Assembly: GCF_947502995.1 (NCBI RefSeq)
Contig: NZ_CANNBW010000023.1
Location: 1-64,000 of the forward strand
Reading direction: 5' to 3'
Length of the DNA stretch: 64,000 nucleotides
Source: an uncultured Tenacibaculum sp.
Lineage (GTDB): Bacteria; Bacteroidota; Bacteroidia; Flavobacteriales; Flavobacteriaceae
Each line of letters starts with the position of its first letter. Within the stretch, counting starts at the first letter, position 1. The notes under the pieces were generated by a model, which saw nothing but the letters and a program-made list of their open reading frames with translations, was not told the DNA's origin and searched no databases. A program made the translations under genes and the position numbers. Shown here piece by piece: positions 56,201 to 64,000 of this stretch.

Positions 56201-56695
56201 TTTAAACTGAAAAGGAAGTTCATAGTAATAATTCTTATTGTTTAAAATCAATTGTTGCTGAACGCCTATTACTATTCTTTTGTAACCTTTAGCCGGAATT
56301 GGATAAATTCTACTTTTGTAGTTATTTCCTTTTGTTTTCTCTAATAAGGCTGGGTCTATTTTTTGTCGTATCGTACTTTCAAAAGCAACTCTTGCTTTTT
56401 CTTTTTCTACAATAACTGCTTCTCTTAAACTCCCATTAATATCTAAAGCATATCGAATTACAGATTGATTTTCTCCTAAAGGAAATAATAACTCTCCTTC
56501 TAAAACTCTATCATTCGGGTTAAAAAAAGACATATCATAAGTAGTAAACGCTATATCACCAATAATTGAAGTTTCGATTTTCAATTTCTTTACCGAGATT
56601 TCTTTTTCGTCTATTTTTATCACAGGAACTTCCTGAGCATGAATCTTACTCACTAAAGTAAGTACAAGTATAAAAAGGGTAAATTTTAATTTCAT
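53297..56695 (-). CDS. VIT/vWA-like protein with SusC-type plug, TPR and DUF2135 modules
   Basis: The 1132-residue protein is a mosaic. After a signal peptide (1-20) comes a VIT domain (about 25-150, YDMSFFNPNDRVLEGELLFP). A worn von Willebrand A domain follows (about 255-400, metal-site-like WDTSLSQ). At 640-720 lies a carboxypeptidase-like domain (VKGTVSDETGPMPGVQILIK) and at 725-815 a TonB plug with SusC wording (LEEVVVIAYG, KPLYVVNGELV, KAANGVIVITT). Then come tetratricopeptide repeats (about 850-990) and a C-terminal DUF2135-like beta domain with DTDIDLWVTDPNGEECSYKH. No barrel is present. Plug and SusC wording in a non-receptor is unusual. It has its own terminator; the gene at 51015 starts separately. 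Confidence 0.85.
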   Translation of the reverse strand: MKLKFTLFILVLTLVSKIHAQEVPVIKIDEKEISVKKLKIETSIIGDIAFTTYDMSFFNPNDRVLEGELLFPLGENQSVIRYALDINGSLREAVIVEKEKARVAFESTIRQKIDPALLEKTKGNNYKSRIYPIPAKGYKRIVIGVQQQLILNNKNYYYELPFQFKNKMEEYALDIRVLNQKGKPKVKKGLLSSFKYNTEKDEFQSKYQGRSIKVKEPVLVKIPLNTSKEKVIATNEYFYCAKVLENISTNNKLENNITIFWDTSLSQESKKLDTELELLETYFQKVKNASVKLVKFNLKKHTEVTYSVSNGVWKSLKEELKTTAFDGGTSFDFLESYRDSNSLHIFFTNGLNTLDESQINFKKKTYVVNSLRSANHNVLKYAAVKSGGDYINLKNESITKAFQKFQQNKLQFLGTDLNENIETYPEIGSRIGINFTLLGKGFRTKDIINVYLGKGKDTLKTLRFKLKKSKKKNNYISKIWAQKKLDYLSVQKEENRRAIVKLSKEYQIISPFTSLLVLDRIEDYVTHEITPPNELLEEYNRLLNIKVNDKKERIARLQNDLFDDYDEILEWYSKDYKEIPRNDVAPKFVAQTDMTVNATVERVETNNTSNEENSQTNQANVRTGEGETFLVKGTVSDETGPMPGVQILIKGTTIGTETDFDGNFSISVQTGDVLVYSFVGMKTEERVIENSTVHNIILEENNLLEEVVVIAYGIERQNTYSASVSAVLKGEVSGINVQENENSNISIRGASSISSSTKPLYVVNGELVDGNPKLSPNEIASMYVIKDEDGQKIYGSKAANGVIVITTHEAKSKDEKNIEAFEAMVEGKIELKGWNPDTPYLKELKKIQNNDEAFSKYLELRVKYSNAPSFYIDIADFFKERNQEEKAIQVLSNVAEIELDNYELLRSLAYKFEEYKMYSSAIHMYKQIVELRPEDIQSYRDLALVYEDIGEYQKAIDLLYQIVNGEFVDRDEDRRYEGIETVALFELNKIRRKYKEKLKTNHFDKRLVKDVALDLVVTIDWNHNDTDIDLWVTDPNGEECSYKHSQTKIGGYITNDMTEGFGPEAFMLKKAIKGKYAFEVDYYSSSEQKISGPTTLKVTIYKNYGKVNEIKEVKVIRLSNKDDEIEIGNIIF

Positions 56696-56841
56696 ACAAT
56701 TTGATTTTCGATAAATGTATGAGAATTTACACTATAAAAAAGTGATGAATGAGTTACAACCTATTTTTGGTTAGTGAAAATGTATTTTTAGAAAGTTAGC
56801 GGTAATTTTCGCTTTTAAGTACTCAAAAAAGCTAATTTGAA

Positions 56842-57867
56842 TTATAATTTGAGTTTTTCGAGTGTTTTTTTACGCTGAATTTTTTGAGTTTCTGTTTCTA
56901 TAAAATTGGATAAAAAATGTACTTCCTTAGGAATTTCATATTTAGATAAACCTTTTACACTAGATAGTGAAAGATCATATTTTTCTCCTTCTACGATAAG
57001 AATTAACTTTTCTCCTAAAATTTCATCTGGAAGACCAATTACAAAAAATCTACCATGAATTATTTGTGATAATTTTTCTTCTATTTTTTCTGGATTTAGC
57101 TTTACTCCTCCAGAATTAATAATATTATCAAACCTCCCCAACCATTCAAATTGATTATCTGAAACTAACTGAACCACATCATTTGTCACCACCAATTCAT
57201 CTGATACTTTTGGCGCTTTAATAACTAAACAACTTCGATGATCTATACCAATTTCAACATTGGGCAAACTTTGGTAAAAAACTGGTTTTTCATTAAAATC
57301 ATTCAATTTTTTTACAGCAATATGTGTAATGGTTTCTGTCATTCCATAAGTTGCAAAAATCTGAGTTTGATTATCCTGAATATTATTTATTAATGCATTA
57401 GAAACTACTCCTCCACCAACAATTAATTTTTTTACACGATGTAAATCCTGTAAAGAATTTTGCAATTGCATTGGAACCATTGCTGAAAAATCATATTCTT
57501 CTTTTGTCTTTGAAAGTGGATGAGAATCTACACTTACAACATCAAGCGACCAACCTAATGTTAATGCTCTAACCAACATCATTTTGCCAGCAATATAATC
57601 TGCAGAAAGACATAATAATGCTTTTGTACCTTCTTTTACATTGAAAAAGTTTCCAGTAGCTATTGCAGAGTTTTTCATAAACTCTTTCTTCAAAGAAATT
57701 GGTTTAGGTTTTCCTGTAGAACCAGAAGTTGTTACAACTAAATAATCTTCCTGATTGAACCAGTCAATAAAGAAAGAATATATACTCTTTGAAATTGTTT
57801 TTGAAAATGCTATTAATTCCTCTTCAGACTGAAAAGAAATTCCATTCAATTTAAAATTAAGATGCAT
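56842..57867 (-). CDS. menE: o-Succinylbenzoate-CoA ligase MenE (short type)
   Basis: The 341-residue protein is an AMP-forming ligase: ATP loop TTSGSTGKPKPISLK, then ATYGMTETITHIA, GRFDNIINSGGVKLNPEKIE and the late Lys in IQRKKTLEKL. It is shorter than MenE of other phyla (about 450-490), but short forms are common in Bacteroidota. It activates o-succinylbenzoate with CoA for menaquinone synthesis. The neighbours menC and menA, two and five genes upstream, support the call. Its start overlaps the CPBP gene by 11 bases; it is the last gene of the operon. Confidence 0.85.
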   Translation of the reverse strand: MHLNFKLNGISFQSEEELIAFSKTISKSIYSFFIDWFNQEDYLVVTTSGSTGKPKPISLKKEFMKNSAIATGNFFNVKEGTKALLCLSADYIAGKMMLVRALTLGWSLDVVSVDSHPLSKTKEEYDFSAMVPMQLQNSLQDLHRVKKLIVGGGVVSNALINNIQDNQTQIFATYGMTETITHIAVKKLNDFNEKPVFYQSLPNVEIGIDHRSCLVIKAPKVSDELVVTNDVVQLVSDNQFEWLGRFDNIINSGGVKLNPEKIEEKLSQIIHGRFFVIGLPDEILGEKLILIVEGEKYDLSLSSVKGLSKYEIPKEVHFLSNFIETETQKIQRKKTLEKLKL

Positions 57868-58837
57868 TTTCTTCTACACCTTTTATGTCAACAATGTTTT
57901 CTTGTGCAACAGGAACAGTAATATTTCCGAATAATTTATCTTTCATATTTGTCCAACCATATTTCTTCGATAAAAAGAAAATTATAGCAGGATATATTAC
58001 AAATACTGGTAAAAACATTTCTATACCTACAGAAGGTTCTGAATGATCTACATATAAGGCTTCCGTTTGAAAAACAGTCCAATTTGCTGTTACAAATACT
58101 GCAGCTATAATATTATTCGCTGCATGAAATCCTAGAGCAAGCTCTGTTCCTTCATCTAAAAGTGTTAACATTCCAAAAAACAAACCTGTTCCGATATAAA
58201 AAACCATACTAATGTATCCTAGTTTTTCAACTTCTGGATTAGCTCCATGTAATAATCCAAAAACCACAGATGTTATGATAAGTGGTACCCATCTATTTTT
58301 AAAAAGAACTCCAAATCCTTGTAATAAATATCCTCTAAACAGTAACTCTTCAAAACTAGTTTGAAAAGGTAAGAACAGAAAAGAGACTAATACTAATGTA
58401 AAGAAAGGAATAGGTTTAAAATTCCACGTATAATTTTCTGGAGAGATTAAAATTCCTACAGCGGTAATAACAATTGCTATAACTGCCCAAATTACAAATG
58501 CGAACCAAAAGCGTTTCCAATCTATCTTTTTTCTTGAAGTAACTAAGGTTGTAAACTTTCTTTTGTGTATATATTTTATACAAACAATTAATGCAAGTAA
58601 ACCAAAAATAAACATTAAGATCATTAGGAAGAGGTATAAATTACTATCGATACCTATTCCTAAAAAATTATTTTCAGCAGCTTTAGCAAAATCTCCCATA
58701 TCATCGGAGAAAATTGCAGCTGAAATTAATAATGGAATTCCACCTATAATTTGCCAACCGAATAAAACTAAGAAAATACTAATTAGGTATAAATACCATT
58801 CGTTTCTTCCTTTAAATGCTTGCTGAATGTAATTCAT
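57857..58837 (-). CDS. CPBP-family intramembrane glutamic protease
   Basis: The 326-residue protein has about eight membrane segments and the three motifs of the CPBP (Abi/Rce1-like) family: FEELLFRGYLLQGF with the paired Glu and the Arg, VFGLLHGANPEV with the first His, and LGFHAANNIIAAVF with the second His and Asn. Relatives cleave membrane-bound peptides or prenylated proteins. It sits between menC and menE with a 6-base gap and an 11-base overlap, so it is made with the menaquinone enzymes; a direct role there is not known. Confidence 0.85.
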   Translation of the reverse strand: MNYIQQAFKGRNEWYLYLISIFLVLFGWQIIGGIPLLISAAIFSDDMGDFAKAAENNFLGIGIDSNLYLFLMILMFIFGLLALIVCIKYIHKRKFTTLVTSRKKIDWKRFWFAFVIWAVIAIVITAVGILISPENYTWNFKPIPFFTLVLVSFLFLPFQTSFEELLFRGYLLQGFGVLFKNRWVPLIITSVVFGLLHGANPEVEKLGYISMVFYIGTGLFFGMLTLLDEGTELALGFHAANNIIAAVFVTANWTVFQTEALYVDHSEPSVGIEMFLPVFVIYPAIIFFLSKKYGWTNMKDKLFGNITVPVAQENIVDIKGVEENAS

Positions 58838-58843
58838 TGTATT

Positions 58844-59884
58844 TTATTTTAAATTAAAATTCCAATCCAAAGTTGTATTGTATTGTAATTTCCCATTTTT
58901 CACCTCTAATGGACTATCGAAATTATTTGTAAATAAGCTTCCAGTTCCTAACCCTTGAGGCATTTTATTTTTTAAAGTATATGTCCACTGTGCAATGGCA
59001 TTTAAACCAATATTACTTTCTAATGCAGAAGTAATCCACCAGTCGATATTATTATCTTCTGCAATATCAATCCATTCTTGACTTCCTTTAAATCCACCAA
59101 CTAAAGTAGGTTTTAAAATAATGTATTGCGGATTAATATTTTGAATAAGCTTTTTCTTTTCTTCAGTAGAAAAAACACCAATCAATTCTTCATCTAAGGC
59201 AATTGGCAAAGGAGTTTTCTCACACAGTTTTGCCATTTCTTCATATTGGCCTTGTTTTATCGGTTGTTCTATAGAATGTAATTCTAACTCAGACAAACGC
59301 TTTAATTTCCCTAATGCTTCATTTGGTTCAAAAGCTCCATTTGCATCTACACGCAATTCAATTTCTTTTGAAGAAAATTCTTTTCTAATACTTTTTAATA
59401 ATGCTAATTCTTCTTCAAAATTAATTGCACCAATTTTCATTTTTATACAAGAAAAGCCTTCATTTAATTTATCTTGAATTTGAGATTTCATAAAACCGGC
59501 ATCACCCATCCAAATTAATCCATTAATTGAAATTGGATCTTTCTTTTGTGTGAAATCAGAAGGAAATAATTCAAACTTATCTTGAGAATTTAGTGATAAA
59601 AAAGCTTGTTCAATACCAATTTGAATAGAAGGAAATTCGATAAGTTCTTGTAATAATTTCTCTAAACCTAAATTGATATTATTACAAGTCCAAATTAACT
59701 TCTCTTCATAATCTGGTCTATCATCAGCACTTAAACCTTTAAACACTCCACATTCTCCAATTCCTTGTTTATCACCTTCACCTAAAAGAAGTAAATACGT
59801 TTCTTTTACTCTTAAAACACCTCTTGAAGTACCACTCGGACGTTTAAACTCTAAAGTATATTTTTGAAATTTAGCTTGAATCAA
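58844..59884 (-). CDS. menC: o-Succinylbenzoate synthase MenC
   Basis: The 346-residue protein belongs to the enolase superfamily. It has the first catalytic Lys in SCIKMKIGAINFEEE, metal ligands in LRVDANGAF, HSIEQPIKQ and ALDEELIG, and the second Lys in YIILKPTLVGG. MenC removes water from SHCHC to give o-succinylbenzoate in menaquinone synthesis. The start is a TTG at 59884, five bases after the stop of the SRPBCC gene; the next ATG lies more than 120 codons inside, so the TTG is real. Confidence 0.9.
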   Translation of the reverse strand: MIQAKFQKYTLEFKRPSGTSRGVLRVKETYLLLLGEGDKQGIGECGVFKGLSADDRPDYEEKLIWTCNNINLGLEKLLQELIEFPSIQIGIEQAFLSLNSQDKFELFPSDFTQKKDPISINGLIWMGDAGFMKSQIQDKLNEGFSCIKMKIGAINFEEELALLKSIRKEFSSKEIELRVDANGAFEPNEALGKLKRLSELELHSIEQPIKQGQYEEMAKLCEKTPLPIALDEELIGVFSTEEKKKLIQNINPQYIILKPTLVGGFKGSQEWIDIAEDNNIDWWITSALESNIGLNAIAQWTYTLKNKMPQGLGTGSLFTNNFDSPLEVKNGKLQYNTTLDWNFNLK

Positions 59885-59888
59885 TCTC

Positions 59889-60407
59889 TTAATTTTTTTC
59901 TATAAAAGCTTTAAAATTATTTAAGTATTCTTGATCGATACTTTGTAATTTTCCTTTAAAATAAGGAAACAGACAACTTAAAATATAAGAACCACCGATA
60001 CATCTTGAATTATTCTGAATTGTAGTATTTCCATCAGAAAAGCTAAAAACATAATCATCCGTTTTTAACATTGTTGGCGATTTAAATCGTAAGGTTACTT
60101 TCTCATTAGGTACAAAAGCAATTACTTTTTCTTCTAAAGCAATTTCTTCACCATTATTATTTTTTACAACCATTTTATAAGTACTTCCTGTTTTTTCAGG
60201 TTTTTCATTAATAGCTTCTATTGATTGTACATCTGGAATCCAGTTTTTTATTTTAGACGTATTATTAAACAATGAAAAAACTTCATCTATTGGTTTATTT
60301 ACTGTGATCTGAGTTGTGTAAGTTGTTTCTTTAAAGAAAAGTCCTGTTGCAAAAAACACAATGGTTAAAGCTACAATTACTCCTAAAATTATTTTAATTC
60401 TTTTCAT
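59889..60407 (-). CDS. SRPBCC-family protein with N-terminal membrane anchor
   Basis: The 172-residue protein has an N-terminal hydrophobic segment (IILGVIVALTIVFFATGLFF). An SRPBCC (START-like) fold follows, of the polyketide cyclase/dehydrase type: TTYTTQITVNKPIDEVFSLF, IKNWIPDVQSIE and KVTLRFKSPTMLKTDDYVFS. Such folds bind hydrophobic ligands in a deep pocket. In the middle of the menaquinone operon, one base after the UPF0173 gene, it could handle a lipophilic intermediate or quinone; that is a guess from position. Confidence 0.8.
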   Translation of the reverse strand: MKRIKIILGVIVALTIVFFATGLFFKETTYTTQITVNKPIDEVFSLFNNTSKIKNWIPDVQSIEAINEKPEKTGSTYKMVVKNNNGEEIALEEKVIAFVPNEKVTLRFKSPTMLKTDDYVFSFSDGNTTIQNNSRCIGGSYILSCLFPYFKGKLQSIDQEYLNNFKAFIEKN

Positions 60408-60408
60408 A

Positions 60409-61086
60409 TTAGATTTTTATTGAAGCTCCGATTTCTATAATATTTAATTCTTTACCCGCATTTAAAAACTGTTGTTTAGCATTATCTACGTCAATTTCAA
60501 TTGGAGGAAAAGTATTAAAATGACATCCAATTACTGAATCACACTCAACTAAATCACTTGCGATAATCGCATCTGTAATTCCCATTGTAAAATTATCTCC
60601 GATTGGAAAAATTGAAGCTGTTAATTTAGTCGTCATCGGAATTAATTTCATGTCCATTGTTACCGCTGTATCACCAGCAATATATAACGATTTATCTCCT
60701 GCAGTAATTACAAAACCACCTGGCTGACCACCATAAGAACCATCTGCAAATGAAGATGTATGAATAGCATTTACATATTTAGCTGAAAAATGCTCTGTTT
60801 TAAAAGTTCCTCCATGATTTACTGGATGTCCTTTTAACTCTTTTGCTCCATAATACATTACAATTTCGTAATTAGAAACAATAGTAGCTCCAGTTCTCTC
60901 TGCTAAAACCTCTACATCTAAAACATGATCTTGATGCGCATGTGTTACTAAAATATAATCTGCTTTAATTGAATTTATATCGATGTCTTTTGCTAAAGGA
61001 TTTCCGGTAATAAACGGGTCAACTATAATGTTAGTCCCGTTAATTTCTATTCCGAAACAAGCATGACCGTAAAATGTAATCTTCAT
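60409..61086 (-). CDS. Metal-dependent hydrolase, UPF0173 (metallo-beta-lactamase fold)
   Basis: The 225-residue protein matches UPF0173 in length and order of motifs: MKITFYGHACFGIEING, DPFITGNP, the zinc site THAHQDHVLD, NYEIVMYYGAKELKGHP, LYIAGDTAVTMDMKLI and CHFNTFPPIEID. The family has a metallo-beta-lactamase fold and hydrolase activity of unknown substrate. It lies between menA (41 bases away) and the SRPBCC gene (1-base gap). A thioesterase job, such as release of DHNA from its CoA ester, would fit the pathway, but nothing in the sequence proves it. Confidence 0.85.
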   Translation of the reverse strand: MKITFYGHACFGIEINGTNIIVDPFITGNPLAKDIDINSIKADYILVTHAHQDHVLDVEVLAERTGATIVSNYEIVMYYGAKELKGHPVNHGGTFKTEHFSAKYVNAIHTSSFADGSYGGQPGGFVITAGDKSLYIAGDTAVTMDMKLIPMTTKLTASIFPIGDNFTMGITDAIIASDLVECDSVIGCHFNTFPPIEIDVDNAKQQFLNAGKELNIIEIGASIKI

Positions 61087-61127
61087 GTTTTTTTGAATTG
61101 TTGTTTGTTTTTGTAGCGTAAGTAAAA

Positions 61128-62066
61128 TTACAAAACGTTACCTAGACCAAAAAGAATCGCAAACAAAAAAGTACTTAATGCTACTTTCTTTAACTCTCCA
61201 TCTAATAAAGGTTCATTTTCATTCCTATACACAAATAGCAAATGCTTAGCTAAAGGGATGTAAGCTACCAAAAACAAGAATTGCCAAGGAGTTCTATAGT
61301 GAATTCCTACATATAAGAAAGAGAATAAAAACGATGAAACTATAAGGTAGTAATGATAATATTTAGCGAACTCAGCTCCTATTTTTACTACAATAGTATT
61401 TTTTCCTGATTTTTCATCATTAATACGATCTCTCATATTATTTAAATTAAGTACAGCTGTGCTTAATAACCCAACTGAAAATGCTGGGAGAAAAATAGTA
61501 AAATTGATTTCTTTGGTATATAAAAAATAGGTTCCTACAACTGCTAATAAACCAAAGAAAATGAAAACGAATATATCACCAAACCCGCTGTAACCATACG
61601 CAGATTTACCTACTGTATATTTAATAGCTGCTACAATTGACGTAATTCCTAAACCGAAAAACAATAAAGAATATATAAAGTTGTCTTTGCCAAATGCCAC
61701 ATAAATTAAAGTAATTGCCACAATTAGAGTAAGGATAGTAGTTACTATCATTGCTCTTTTCATTTGTTGCGGTGTTATTGCTCCAGATGCAACCATACGT
61801 GCTTCTCCTTCTCTATTTTTATCAGTTCCTTTTATTCCATCTCCATAATCGTTTGCAAAATTGGATAATACTTGAAAACCTATTGTGGTTAATATGGCTA
61901 GCCAGAAAATTAATGTTGTATATGATTTTGGACACCCAAAACAACATTTAAAAGCTAGATTTTTGACCGAGTCATAATTTCCCAACGATGCTCCAACTAT
62001 TATTCCTGAGATTGAAAGTGGTAATGTTCGTAATCTTGCTGCTTTTATATAACTTTTTACATCCAT
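61128..62066 (-). CDS. menA: 1,4-Dihydroxy-2-naphthoate prenyltransferase MenA
   Basis: The 312-residue protein is a UbiA-type membrane prenyltransferase with about eight to nine segments. The first Asp-rich motif is NFANDYGDGIKGTDKNREGE, which fits the MenA pattern. The second is NNMRDRINDEKSGKNTIVVK. It joins DHNA to a polyprenyl diphosphate to give demethylmenaquinone. Its start overlaps the PH-domain gene by 10 bases, placing it in the same transcript. The insert with Cys-Cys-Phe-Gly-Cys near 42 is unusual for MenA but could be a natural loop. Confidence 0.9.
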   Translation of the reverse strand: MDVKSYIKAARLRTLPLSISGIIVGASLGNYDSVKNLAFKCCFGCPKSYTTLIFWLAILTTIGFQVLSNFANDYGDGIKGTDKNREGEARMVASGAITPQQMKRAMIVTTILTLIVAITLIYVAFGKDNFIYSLLFFGLGITSIVAAIKYTVGKSAYGYSGFGDIFVFIFFGLLAVVGTYFLYTKEINFTIFLPAFSVGLLSTAVLNLNNMRDRINDEKSGKNTIVVKIGAEFAKYYHYYLIVSSFLFSFLYVGIHYRTPWQFLFLVAYIPLAKHLLFVYRNENEPLLDGELKKVALSTFLFAILFGLGNVL

Positions 62067-63553
62067 TCTTTTGTACTCGTTTCTACTTTATATAAAATAT
62101 GATTATACAATTCATTTGCTCTTTCCATAGTAATGCTTGGAATCTTTATTTTTCCAGAAGCAGTTTGTAAAATTATATCGGTTATTTTTCTTCTTCGTTG
62201 AAAAATTGTTTGTTTCATTTTCACATTTTGAACCTTAAATAATTCTAAATATGTTTCGCTAGTTTCTATCATTCCTCCACCTACTAAAATTAATTCGTCT
62301 GCTATCTTTAAAAATGTCTTTTTTACTCTTTTAAATATCATTAATCCTAAAATTGGGATTAGTAAAAGATTCAAATATATTTGATTTATACCGTCGAAAA
62401 TAAAGTAATGAAACGTATTAAAAAACGCTAAAAAAAGAAAGTTTCTTAGTATAATTCGATATGTAAAATACCAATGTGGTTTCTCTTTAAGAACATCATT
62501 AAAATCGAAAGATGAAAAAAGAGTAGTTTTTATTTTGTCTAAATGCTCCTCTTTACAGCCAACAATCTTAATTTGCTTATCTGTTTTTTTTACTTTACCA
62601 CTAATAGCCTGTTTAAAAACCACATAAGAAATACCCATCATTCTTTTTAATGGGTTTGTTGTAATTTTTATGTGTTGAACTTTATCTCTTTTTAGAATGA
62701 TCGCTTTTTTATTAACCAATCCTTGTTTAATTTCAAAAGCTTCATTTTTTATAGAAAAACTCAAGTTAAAATGACGTAAAAACACACGAATAAAAGAAGT
62801 AATTACAGCAACTATAGATAAAAGAATTAAGACTATAATTAATAATAAGAAACTACCTAATAAAATATCTTTTCCTTTACTTAAATAGTTTTTTAAAATT
62901 TCTTCACCAATAAAGTTCTTGAAAACATCTTCGACTTGTTGATAAAAACCAAACAAAAAAGCAATGAGTAATAATAAACTTTGAAAATGATTTTCAGAGA
63001 TGCTAACTTTCAATAAACTTTTAACATCTATAGTTAATAATGGTTTTTCTTTCTCTGTTTCTTCTACAACAATTTCTTCGTTTCCTATACTTCTTCCTGA
63101 AGTAATCTTTTGTCGTAATGCTTTCGCATCAGACAATGATAACGCTTTAATTGAAATTTCAGTTTTATCTGATCCTGCTGTTTCTAAATCAACTTGATAA
63201 ACATTAATTAACTGATGAATTAAGTTTTGAGAAAAATTTACATTCTGAATTCTATCAAAAGCAATAGCTGTATTCTTTTTAGAAATTATTCCGTTTTTTA
63301 AAACAAAATAATCTCCATCGATTTTAAATTTAAAATTCCTGTAAACTAAATAAGATCTTATTACAACAAAAAACAATAAAACAATAACGAATGCAATAAG
63401 GTAATTGAGATCTATAGATGAAGCTTTAGAAATAAAAACAAGAAAAACAACCCAAGTTCCTTTTAGTAATTGAAAAAGAAATTTTCCTGAGATTATTAAA
63501 ACTCCTTTAAGAGATTGTCTGCTGAATTCCGAAAAGTTTATTTCATTACTCAT
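62057..63553 (-). CDS. PH-domain membrane protein, YdbT-like
   Basis: The 498-residue protein has pairs of membrane segments followed by bacterial PH domains, the plan of YdbT. Three PH-like parts are visible: FVLKNGIISKKNTAIAFDRI near 80-150, FEIKQGLVNKKAIILKRDKV near 270-345 and LILVGGGMIETSETYLELFK near 420-495. Each has a conserved strand such as IQNVNFSQN or VQHIKITTNP. The function of this family is unclear; in Bacillus a YdbS/YdbT pair is linked to resistance to antimicrobial peptides. It overlaps both neighbours by 8-10 bases. Confidence 0.85.
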   Translation of the reverse strand: MSNEINFSEFSRQSLKGVLIISGKFLFQLLKGTWVVFLVFISKASSIDLNYLIAFVIVLLFFVVIRSYLVYRNFKFKIDGDYFVLKNGIISKKNTAIAFDRIQNVNFSQNLIHQLINVYQVDLETAGSDKTEISIKALSLSDAKALRQKITSGRSIGNEEIVVEETEKEKPLLTIDVKSLLKVSISENHFQSLLLLIAFLFGFYQQVEDVFKNFIGEEILKNYLSKGKDILLGSFLLLIIVLILLSIVAVITSFIRVFLRHFNLSFSIKNEAFEIKQGLVNKKAIILKRDKVQHIKITTNPLKRMMGISYVVFKQAISGKVKKTDKQIKIVGCKEEHLDKIKTTLFSSFDFNDVLKEKPHWYFTYRIILRNFLFLAFFNTFHYFIFDGINQIYLNLLLIPILGLMIFKRVKKTFLKIADELILVGGGMIETSETYLELFKVQNVKMKQTIFQRRRKITDIILQTASGKIKIPSITMERANELYNHILYKVETSTKEWM

Positions 63554-64000
63554 TAATCTTACTACTAATAAACTCTTTGATTTGAATTGCTTTTTCTTTT
63601 GTTAAACCTTTTATTTCAAGATCATCACTACTATCACCTGCAGTATAAACACTCAGTGTAGCTAACTTAAATAAACGAGAAAACATTCCTTCATCTATCT
63701 CTACATGTTGAATTCTTGAAAAAGGAACTGTAACCATTTTTCTAGTTAAAAAACCACTTTTATAAGTAAGATCTTTGTCTCTTACTACATATTGTCGTTT
63801 TGGGAAACCTAAAATTAGATTCAACATATAAACAACAATAATTAGCAAAATTAGTATGTATAAATAGAACGGAAAATCTGGTTCTTTTTTTCGTATTACT
63901 TTCTCTAAAAACAAGATTAGAACTGGAACTATTACTAAGAAATACGAAAAAACACTTAGTAATGCTACTTTAAAATATGATTTCTCGATTCTTGTAAAAG
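63546..64000 (-). CDS. PH-domain membrane protein, YdbS-like (cut by the window edge)
   Basis: The frame is open from 63546 to the window edge at 64000, so the start is missing; the TTG at 63914 is only an internal codon. The visible 151 codons give a likely first membrane segment (FKVALLSVFSYFLVIVPVLI), a second one (YILILLIIVVYMLNLILGF) and one bacterial PH domain (TYKSGFLTRKMVTVPFSRIQ, HVEIDEGMFSRLFKLATLSV). The order of two segments and one PH domain is that of YdbS, the usual partner of the YdbT-like protein downstream, which it overlaps by 8 bases. Confidence 0.85.
   Translation of the reverse strand, partial: FTRIEKSYFKVALLSVFSYFLVIVPVLILFLEKVIRKKEPDFPFYLYILILLIIVVYMLNLILGFPKRQYVVRDKDLTYKSGFLTRKMVTVPFSRIQHVEIDEGMFSRLFKLATLSVYTAGDSSDDLEIKGLTKEKAIQIKEFISSKINE

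Overview
The window is a piece of a chromosome from a strongly AT-rich member of the Bacteroidota, most likely a marine Flavobacteriaceae of the Tenacibaculum/Polaribacter kind. The evidence is several matches to the Bacteroidota promoter box TAnnTTTG, almost no Shine-Dalgarno sites, a secreted protein with a type IX sorting tail, SusC-type 'plug' modules, menaquinone genes, a large-family isocitrate lyase and a small flavobacterial membrane protein (CAL67264 type). The genus is inferred from general familiarity, not from a search. I see no rRNA, tRNA, CRISPR array, transposase or phage gene.

Layout. 0-5.2 kb: a phosphatase/phosphoglycerate dehydrogenase fusion (serine synthesis), then three short envelope genes, one of them frameshifted, and a small exported protein. 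5.4-12.5 kb: ettA, a 59-residue membrane protein, lpxD, a fadH-like dienoyl-CoA reductase and a secreted nuclease/phosphatase-fold protein. 12.5-17.4 kb: a small lipoprotein, a doxX/FMN-reductase/marR/pirin operon, and a divergent marR-acetyltransferase fusion; perfect palindromes lie in the shared promoter region. An EamA transporter follows. 17.4-19.2 kb: unknown small membrane genes, at least one broken.

19.3-38.6 kb holds the least explained part. Two blocks of unknown genes run in the same direction: 19.3-24.4 kb (four genes) and 33.2-38.6 kb (coiled-coil protein, unknown protein, small membrane protein, AAA+ ATPase, membrane protein). Between them lie a 1.2-kb intergenic region with a duplicated, hairpin-rich 175-bp block, two AraC-type regulators, a 1618-residue CheB/CheR/PAS protein without a kinase, and a NUDIX hydrolase. 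I suggest the two unknown blocks work together as a membrane-linked AAA+ machine; this is inference.

38.8-50.2 kb: the glyoxylate shunt (aceB, aceA) faces a RamB-like regulator across a palindrome that touches the aceB promoter. Then come an acyl-CoA carboxylase subunit followed one base later by a LytS/LytTR-type two-component pair, an OmpA-like protein and a YebC protein. 50.2-56.7 kb: a lipoprotein and two large vWA-type proteins that carry SusC-like plug modules without a barrel. 56.8-64 kb: an apparent operon with menE, a CPBP protease, menC, an SRPBCC protein, a UPF0173 hydrolase, menA and two PH-domain membrane proteins, the last running off the window edge.
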